A DNA stretch of 64,000 nucleotides from Spinellus fusiger (lineage: Eukaryota; Mucoromycota; Mucoromycetes; Mucorales; Phycomycetaceae): assembly GCA_025094145.1 (NCBI GenBank), contig JALLLS010000031.1:1-64000 (forward strand), given 5' to 3'. Each line of letters starts with the position of its first letter. Position 1 is the first letter of the stretch. Under the pieces are notes generated by a model. The model saw only the letters and a program-made list of their open reading frames with translations, made no database searches and was not told where the DNA came from. A program made the position numbers and the translations under genes. Positions 58,209 through 64,000 of this stretch are shown piece after piece.

Positions 58209-60050
58209 ATGTCAGATATCCAAAGTTATAAAGCTACATTTACCACTAACAACAAGTATCTAAAGTACTTCTGTAAAAACTCTGCCTGTGATTAGAGTTT
58301 TAAGAAATTAAAAGAAAAAGAATTTTTAAAATTTGGAACATGGTGTAATTCTGAACAGATACAAAAAGAATCTTCAAATTGTTAAAGAGGATTCAAAAGC
58401 CATTCCTGACGCTGTTTTTTATCGTATTAATGAATTGCTGGAGTCTTTCAAATCAAATGTTACTTCTTCCTCTGTGCCTAAAAAAAAGCATTACATGATT
58501 TGAAGAAGAAAAAAGTCTTTATAGCATATTTATACATCTAATATCAGAGTGGAGACTTCGTTGTGAATGAAGGAAGTAAAGCCAAAAAGCAAAAGGTAAA
58601 TAGATTTCTAGTGAATGATTTACTTTGACATTTTGACTATCAAACTCATCATATGTGTTGCTAGATGACACACAAAGAAAACAAAGAAGAGAAAGAAGAA
58701 GAAGAAACATTATTCTGGAAGATATGGATGGCTTTCTTGGCTGATTATGAATCAAATAAGAATCTCCACAAGTACAGGTAGAAAACAAAATATTTGAAAT
58801 ATTATCTTTAGTCAGACTTTAATTGTGACGATTAATATAGCCCTGAAAGAAACAGTGTCTTGCGTTTTGTCAATAAGCTCTCACCTGCGCCAACAATGAA
58901 TAAAGATCTATATCAATCTTTAACAAAAAATCCAAATCACAGGGAAAGTCAGATAATTGGGAAGGCTTGCAAAATTTCTCTGAAAAGATTATTTCTTCGG
59001 TAAATGAAGCTTTGATTTACACACTTCACACTTACGATTTGCAACTAATCTATTTAATTTCCAATATAGCTGGAGATTAAAGATATGGAAAGAAACATTG
59101 ATGAAGCAAAGCTGGTGAAGGGCCACGAGTCTGTATGCCATTTCATCAAAAGGATTCTTGGAGCCATGTAAGTATTTACCATACAATGAAACCAATAATA
59201 CTAAGATTTATTTTTCTGTTATATGAATTAGGACTCACGTTTATAGAAAAACGCCATCATTGTCACACTCTGAGAATGTATTTATAAACATGGATACACC
59301 ATGTTTATATGCAACGATCCAAGATGAAGCACATTTACCATATCTTGTTCCTGAGGAGGAAGAACTATTTGCAATGACAGTTCAACGCAACAAAATGAGT
59401 GCTAAGGTTGATCATCGAAAGATCCACAAAGCTGGAAGTATTGTTTGGCTCCAAGGCCTTCAAAACTTATAGACGTTTTTGCTTGAAACATCAGGGCCTT
59501 TTAACGTTGAAAACCATAGAAAGGCTACCTTTGATAACTCAAAAGGCATGTTTTCTCTTTTAGCTATATTGAAGACTGTTGTAGATAAATTTGAGTGGGC
59601 TGAAGTGAAAAGGTTCAAAAAACTTAAATTGTATCTTCTCCAACCAAGTGGTAATAATATATAATTAAACTTGATATGTTTATGCTGAAAAAAAAACTTT
59701 ATAAAACATAGATAAATGCCTTCGCCTTTGGTCTATGCAGTATGCATATAATGGAATTTACCACTTTGTTCGAGAATCAAAGGTAATGGTGAGTGAGGAA
59801 TTTGTTGAAAAAGACAGATACTTGCCACCTCTTATCAACTTCTTCTTGGATATCAAGGTATAATATAAATTCCAACAATATGAAAGAAAAAATCATCAAA
59901 AATCATAAATGAATTGTATAGAACCGTCTCGAAGAAACCATAAGAACTCTCTCGTTGCTTAATGATGAATGTGATGACTACATCTATCACTCCACATTTA
60001 ATCACACACACCCTCTCTATCAGTTAATTCTCGGTTCTTCCCGCCATTAA
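58209..60050 (+). pseudogene. PD-(D/E)XK-like family, copy B (premature stop and frame break)
   Basis: The clearest exons are 58841-58999, 59070-59167, 59232-59650, 59712-59857 and 59922-60050, with GT-AG introns of 61-70 bases. In the first, a run of six A (58925-58930) needs one more base to connect V-L-R-F-V-N-K-L-S to S-K-S-Q-G-K-S-D-N-W, which aligns with copy A (S-K-S-Q-K-S-L). In the third, TAG at 59470-59472 interrupts an otherwise open frame between G-L-Q-N-L and T-F-L-L-E-T-S-G-P. Further landmarks are S-A-K-V-D-H-R-K, A-Y-N-G-I-Y-H-F and N-F-F-L-D-I-K. Upstream pieces from 58209 (M-S-D-I-Q-S-Y-K-A; L-K-F-G-T-W-C-N-S-E-Q; I-N-E-L-L-E-S-F-K) look like earlier exons in several frames. 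The Glu-x-Lys position reads E-T-S. It is probably a pseudogene. Confidence 0.6.
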
Positions 60051-61100
60051 TCACACATTCATTTATTTTATCATTAACATTTAGCACTTAGAAATTGAAT
60101 AATACCATAGAGAATAAACATTATAAATAGTATTCAATTTGTCTTAATAAAAACGGTATTCTGATATCTGTTATCAGCTCATACTCTACACTATATCTCG
60201 TCTATTACGCGCAAAACTTAGTACTATCTGCCTACATGTTTCCAGTGGTCCCTTATAATGAACATGACAGAAAAAGTTTGGGAAATGAGAGTGATAGTCA
60301 AACAACCCTTCTCTCAGAAATAATCTGTCCAAAATATCTCCGGTTAAGCTACAATAGACACTCAAAAGGCTTCATTGATGAGCATTTAAAAAGCTCGTCA
60401 GATAGCGATTATTGAACAGTGCTGTATTGCACACCAGGAAATTTTCTGGCTTTTAAGCGGTGATATCTCATTCTCTACTTAATAAAAAATTAATTGCCAT
60501 TTATAAATCTATTGTAATATTGGGCACTTTGAGATCAATTGAAGACACGTAGGGCCTTGGGGGGCTGACTACTGGCACAGAAGATCAGTAAAAAGTAAAG
60601 GGTTTGGGGATGTCTTTGTTGGTGCGAGGGAGTAGTGGAAAGGGGATGTGTAGGAGATAACACCAACAATGTGAGGTAGCGGTAGACAAAAAGGTGGTAG
60701 AAATAATAATGGTATTTCATAAATACCAAGAAATAAACTAGCGTAAAGTGACAAAACAAAGAGAACAGGAAAAGAACAGGAAACAGCCCACTATCTAAGT
60801 CTATGAAAGCCTTTAGTGCTTGTAGTTAATCTAGATAGCTGCTCAAATCAAGGTCTTTTATTAAAGTAGACAATAAAAAAATTATACTAATACTTCTATT
60901 CTTTCCAGTAATATTGTCTGCTTTTTATTTGCAAGTGATTTATTATGTTCTCATAGAATATCCATGAAGATAGAAGAGTCACACTCCACTATCTTACAAA
61001 TCCCTATTTTATTTGTGGTCTTTGTGATGGCAGTCACTATCTCTCGAGTCCTACATACCTCTTAGATCTATTACTGCCTATAATTGCAACACCAAGAAAC
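60051..61100. other. Spacer with dispersed repeat copy 2
   Basis: Bases 60429-60485 match the repeat at 24411-24475. The rest is AT-rich. The minus-strand 74-codon frame at 60535-60759 is hydrophobic but has no recognisable features. No gene is supported. Confidence 0.5.
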
Positions 61101-61800
61101 ATATAAATGCAAGGATCTAGTGGGATTTTAAGCACGCCAGCTGGACCTGCGAGCAGTGACAAGAAGCTGTCTGGTCGGATGAGTCCAGAGTCGATCTCAT
61201 GGGCTATGAAAGGGGCACTAATGTCATCAGGCAGTGTATTACGGCCTTTCAGCCTAAAAATGTCCTGTAAACAAGGTAGTCTGGAGGTGGTGGAGTGATG
61301 ATATGGGGCTGCTTTAGTGGGGAGGTTGTTGGGAGATATATAGTGTTAGTAGACTGTAAAAACTTCAACAAGTACATCGATGTCTTAGAAGAAGCTTACT
61401 GCTATAAGCTCGAGAGTCTCTCCCACTTAACCCCTGGAGTCAGTTACTGCTTACAGGATAAAAATGCTAGACCCTATAAGAGTCAAATAACTTGAGAATA
61501 GAAGGTAGAAAATATTGTGGAGATTATTTCTTACTGACCCTCATAAAGTCTCCTCCTAGATTCAATTGAGTATCTGTAGGCCCATCTTAAAGATGTTCGC
61601 CAGTCATTAATGCCAAGGATGGCCATAGTGGTTATTAAATAACCTTACAATAAAACTTCTTTTTTGTATTATAAACACTATTTTATTTATTGAAAGTTTT
61701 ATGCTTATATCTAATTTATTCATAATATCATAACACTATTAAGATAAAGTATACATGGGAAAATAAATTTACATTTTAAAAAGAGTGATTAATTCTTGGG
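61101..61800 (+). mobile_element. Tc1/mariner transposase remnant (copy G, same family as copy A)
   Basis: One frame reads W-S-D-E-S-R-V-D-L-M-G-Y-E-R-G (first catalytic Asp, about 61170). Two stops at 61268-61282 come next, followed by G-G-G-G-V-M-I-W-G-C-F-S-G-E-V-V-G-R-Y and F-N-K-Y-I-D-V-L-E (61285-61395). The second Asp block Y-C-L-Q-D-K-N-A-R-P-Y-K-S is at about 61445-61490. The region of the catalytic Glu (near 61560) is degraded. DNA from 61405 (ctcgagagtctctccca) through 61760 aligns with 9046-9520 of copy A, including the 3' flank, so both are copies of one element. Confidence 0.75.
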
Positions 61801-63064
61801 GTCACTTTACCCAACAAGCAAAAACAACTTTTTTCCAATAGAGTACGAAAGGGGTATACTACAAAAAGCTACATTTAGACTTGATTAAACAATAGAGTGA
61901 CTTGGCATATAAACAATATGATCAAATAGAGCAGAGTGAATATGATTTATAAGGCTAACCAAGAAAAACAAAAAGGCAGTAAAAGAAAACAAAAATATAG
62001 AAGAAAGTATCAAAGTAAACAATATCATACTTCAATGTTATTTAAAGAGCCGTTGCTTTTACAGATAGTACACAGTTACTGATTGCAAACTCTGATAATT
62101 TATTCAAGAGAAAACAACATTGTTTACATATTTACAAACACCAAAGTGTTGGGAATATTTGCTGTTATACAAATTATTCTTGCCTCTAAGGATTCTTACT
62201 TCTCCTATACACCCTGTTTCAAAGGAGTTTAAGGGTGAGCAAAAACCACTCATAGAGCTTTAATTTGGGGTAATATCTTATTGATGGAGATATACAGAGT
62301 CCTTAAGTAGGGCGTCCACTTTCACATGTAAATGTTTTAAGAAAAGATATGAGAATGTTTTATCTAAATACAAAAAGTAGATGATAAATAAACACAAGAT
62401 AAAAGTAATGCGGATATTGATAACAGGTGCAACAAACAAACAAAACAATCAATCTCAGCAGCGACAAAAAAAAACTAACATAGAAAATAACAACACAGGG
62501 GGAATCAAATAAAAAAAAGATAAATCTACTTTCTTATGCCTTGAAGTCTATGGTACTTGAATATTGGAATTGAATAATTACTTGGATCAGTCTTTTGCTT
62601 ATTAATAATTAGAGAAAGTGTGCGTATGAAGCTATTAAAAGACTATGTCAATAACTTCTTGGTACTTCTATGAACCCCCTTTTCTCCCATTCATCTATTT
62701 TTTATCAATGAAGATGGAAGCATCTAGCCTCTCTTCTTCACAGTACTTTTAAAAAAAACCTGTTGTCGGATGATCACTTGTCATAAATAGAAATACCAAT
62801 CATCTCCATTGACAAAAAATACAAGTAACCAAAAGAGGACTATACTGTAGAAAAAGAGTCAATATTAACTCATAGTTCTAAAAGATAATAATTTACTAAC
62901 AAGGGACTCTACATAGCTTTCAGTAGTAGATAGTGACGATGATAATAATAAGAAAAAGTGTAAAAGAAGTGAAAATACTAAATAATAAAGATTATACTCT
63001 CTCTCTCTCTCATCTCCCAACTGCCCTTACTCCATCTATAAATCCAAAGACCACCACCCACAAA
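61801..63064. other. AT-rich spacer
   Basis: No gene is supported. A possible third, weak relative of the 24.4/60.4-kb dispersed repeat lies at 62210-62290 (acaccctgtttcaaagg...tttaatttggggtaatatct). Poly-A-rich stretches and a CT microsatellite (62997-63010) precede the next coding region. Confidence 0.45.
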
Positions 63065-64000
63065 ATGTCTAACTTCATATCAAACAACGGCAAAATATAC
63101 ATAAACTATATTCATAAAAGATCACCAAGTACTACTTCAAATGCCTTTTCTATCAAAAGGGCTATTATATACAAGGTCAATGGCATGATTACTTATTTGT
63201 TAATCTATAGGTCCATTGCTTGATGAATCAACATCAGACACCTCTGTTCCATCAACAGATGTCAAAAGAAGAAAAAGAAGAAAGCACTTTGGATGTTGAT
63301 AATATTCTTTTCAAAAAAGTTAAGATATTATCAACATATATCATCAATGATAAGGCTAGGATCTGTGAGCAATCTGAGGCCACCTTTTTGTTCAAGCATT
63401 TAATGCCAGTCATCAAAGAAGTTCTGTTGTCTGAAACAGGAGATAAGACCATCTATGCAGTGTAAGAATATATCCATATTTTACATAGATACATAATAAT
63501 AATATCCTTTTCTATCTCTAAAAACAGTATAGATAGGTCTATCAGTAACGGAAAGAGGCCCGACTTTATGCTGGGCACCACCACCACCAATAACAATAAT
63601 ATATTTGTATTTTTTGTCGAGGTCAAGAGACCCAACACCACAAGCTGCTACCAAGAGGAAGATGACTTCACAAAACTTCTAAAACAGATGAAGCTATCAA
63701 TAGATTCACAATTGTATCTAGGTGTGAAGGACCCCTTTTCTTTGGGCTTGCTTTTGAAAGGTATGCCTTAATTTTTCATATGTAAAAAATAATAATCATC
63801 TTATATAATTCAATAGGCCACAAGTGTTCCCTTTATAGGATGACACTTGTGGCAGATGGCATCTACTTGCCAGTGATGATAAAAAAAAGTTTTCTTTGGT
63901 TGAAGATCATTTTGACATGTTGAATCTTCCGTCAATGGTTGAAACATTTTTTTACATCAAGGTACATCTGCATATAAGACACTTGCTGTATCAATGTGTG
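63065..64000 (+). CDS. PD-(D/E)XK-like family protein, copy C (runs off the window; one-base frame discrepancy)
   Basis: Likely exons are 63065-63174, 63257-63461, 63528-63760 and 63817-63961, then a donor at 63962. The first intron is uncertain: a second frame (P-L-L-D-E-S-T-S-D-T-S) is open across it, and ATG at 63257 could also be a start. The third exon shows N-G-K-R-P-D-F-M-L-G, then I-F-V-F-F-V-E-V-K-R-P. This is the PD and E-x-K arrangement of PD-(D/E)XK nucleases, the best preserved of the three copies. The fourth has H-K-C-S-L-Y-R-M, V-A-D-G-I-Y-L-P and, after a run of eight A (63881-63888) that needs a ninth, F-S-L-V-E-D-H-F-D-M-L-N-L-P. Intron positions before H-K-C (phase 1) and after Y-I-K (phase 0) equal those of copies A and B. 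The 3' part lies outside the window. Function unknown. Confidence 0.55.

Noticed and set aside
60535..60759. 74-codon hydrophobic minus ORF considered as a small membrane protein
   Set aside because: No start context, no partner gene, and the composition follows local AT-rich DNA.

Overview
This window reads as nuclear DNA of an early-diverging fungus, most likely Mucoromycota (Mucorales-like). The reasons are split genes with very short GT-AG introns (35-130 nt, mostly 40-70), fungal versions of PMT, Sst2/FlbA-type RGS, PGK, IML2, SPP2 and eIF1A, many Tc1/mariner remnants, a 5'-truncated LINE, and AT-rich, microsatellite-laden intergenic DNA. It is not prokaryotic: I saw no operons, Shine-Dalgarno sites or CRISPR. 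Exon boundaries below were worked out by eye from splice consensus plus reading-frame continuity; no alignment or RNA evidence was available.

Layout. 1-4.9 kb: possible 3' end of a gene (+), a minisatellite, and an unrecognised 410-aa gene (-). 5-5.4 kb: decayed copy of ribosomal protein eS6. 7.1-14.1 kb: transposon graveyard with a zinc-knuckle remnant, five separate Tc1/mariner pieces, a small intact helix-turn-helix ORF and one tRNA-His(GTG). 14.7-23.8 kb: dense gene block with a PMT2-like protein O-mannosyltransferase (+), then an RGS protein (-), phosphoglycerate kinase (-) and an unrecognised 400-aa protein (-). 24.4-26.4 kb: second mobile patch with a broken Fanzor-like (eukaryotic TnpB homologue) fragment and a 788-bp deleted Tc1 element with intact terminal repeats and TA duplication. 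26.6-35.7 kb: four tightly packed plus-strand genes: IML2/TTC39, a type II membrane protein that looks like a glycosyltransferase with a discoidin-like C-terminus, the spliceosomal G-patch factor SPP2, and a SulP sulfate permease. 36.4-38.1 kb: first copy of a multi-exon family with a PD-(D/E)XK-like core. 38.1-43.7 kb: AT-rich gene desert. 43.7-55 kb: second gene block with a Kelch/BTB protein (+, apparent frameshift), a TMCO4/DUF726-type membrane hydrolase (-), eIF1A (-) and a DUF3020-type nuclear protein (+). 56.6-64 kb: LINE 3' end, two further copies of the PD-(D/E)XK-like family, and another Tc1 remnant.

Functionally the intact genes are mostly housekeeping: glycolysis (PGK), translation initiation (eIF1A), pre-mRNA splicing (SPP2), secretory O-mannosylation (PMT), G-protein signalling (RGS), sulfate uptake, and membrane or lipid-related proteins (IML2, DUF726). 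They are not a pathway cluster. The accessory interest lies in the mobile DNA and in the three-copy PD-(D/E)XK-like family. Its copies share intron positions and phases, and each carries a one-base discrepancy in an A-run.
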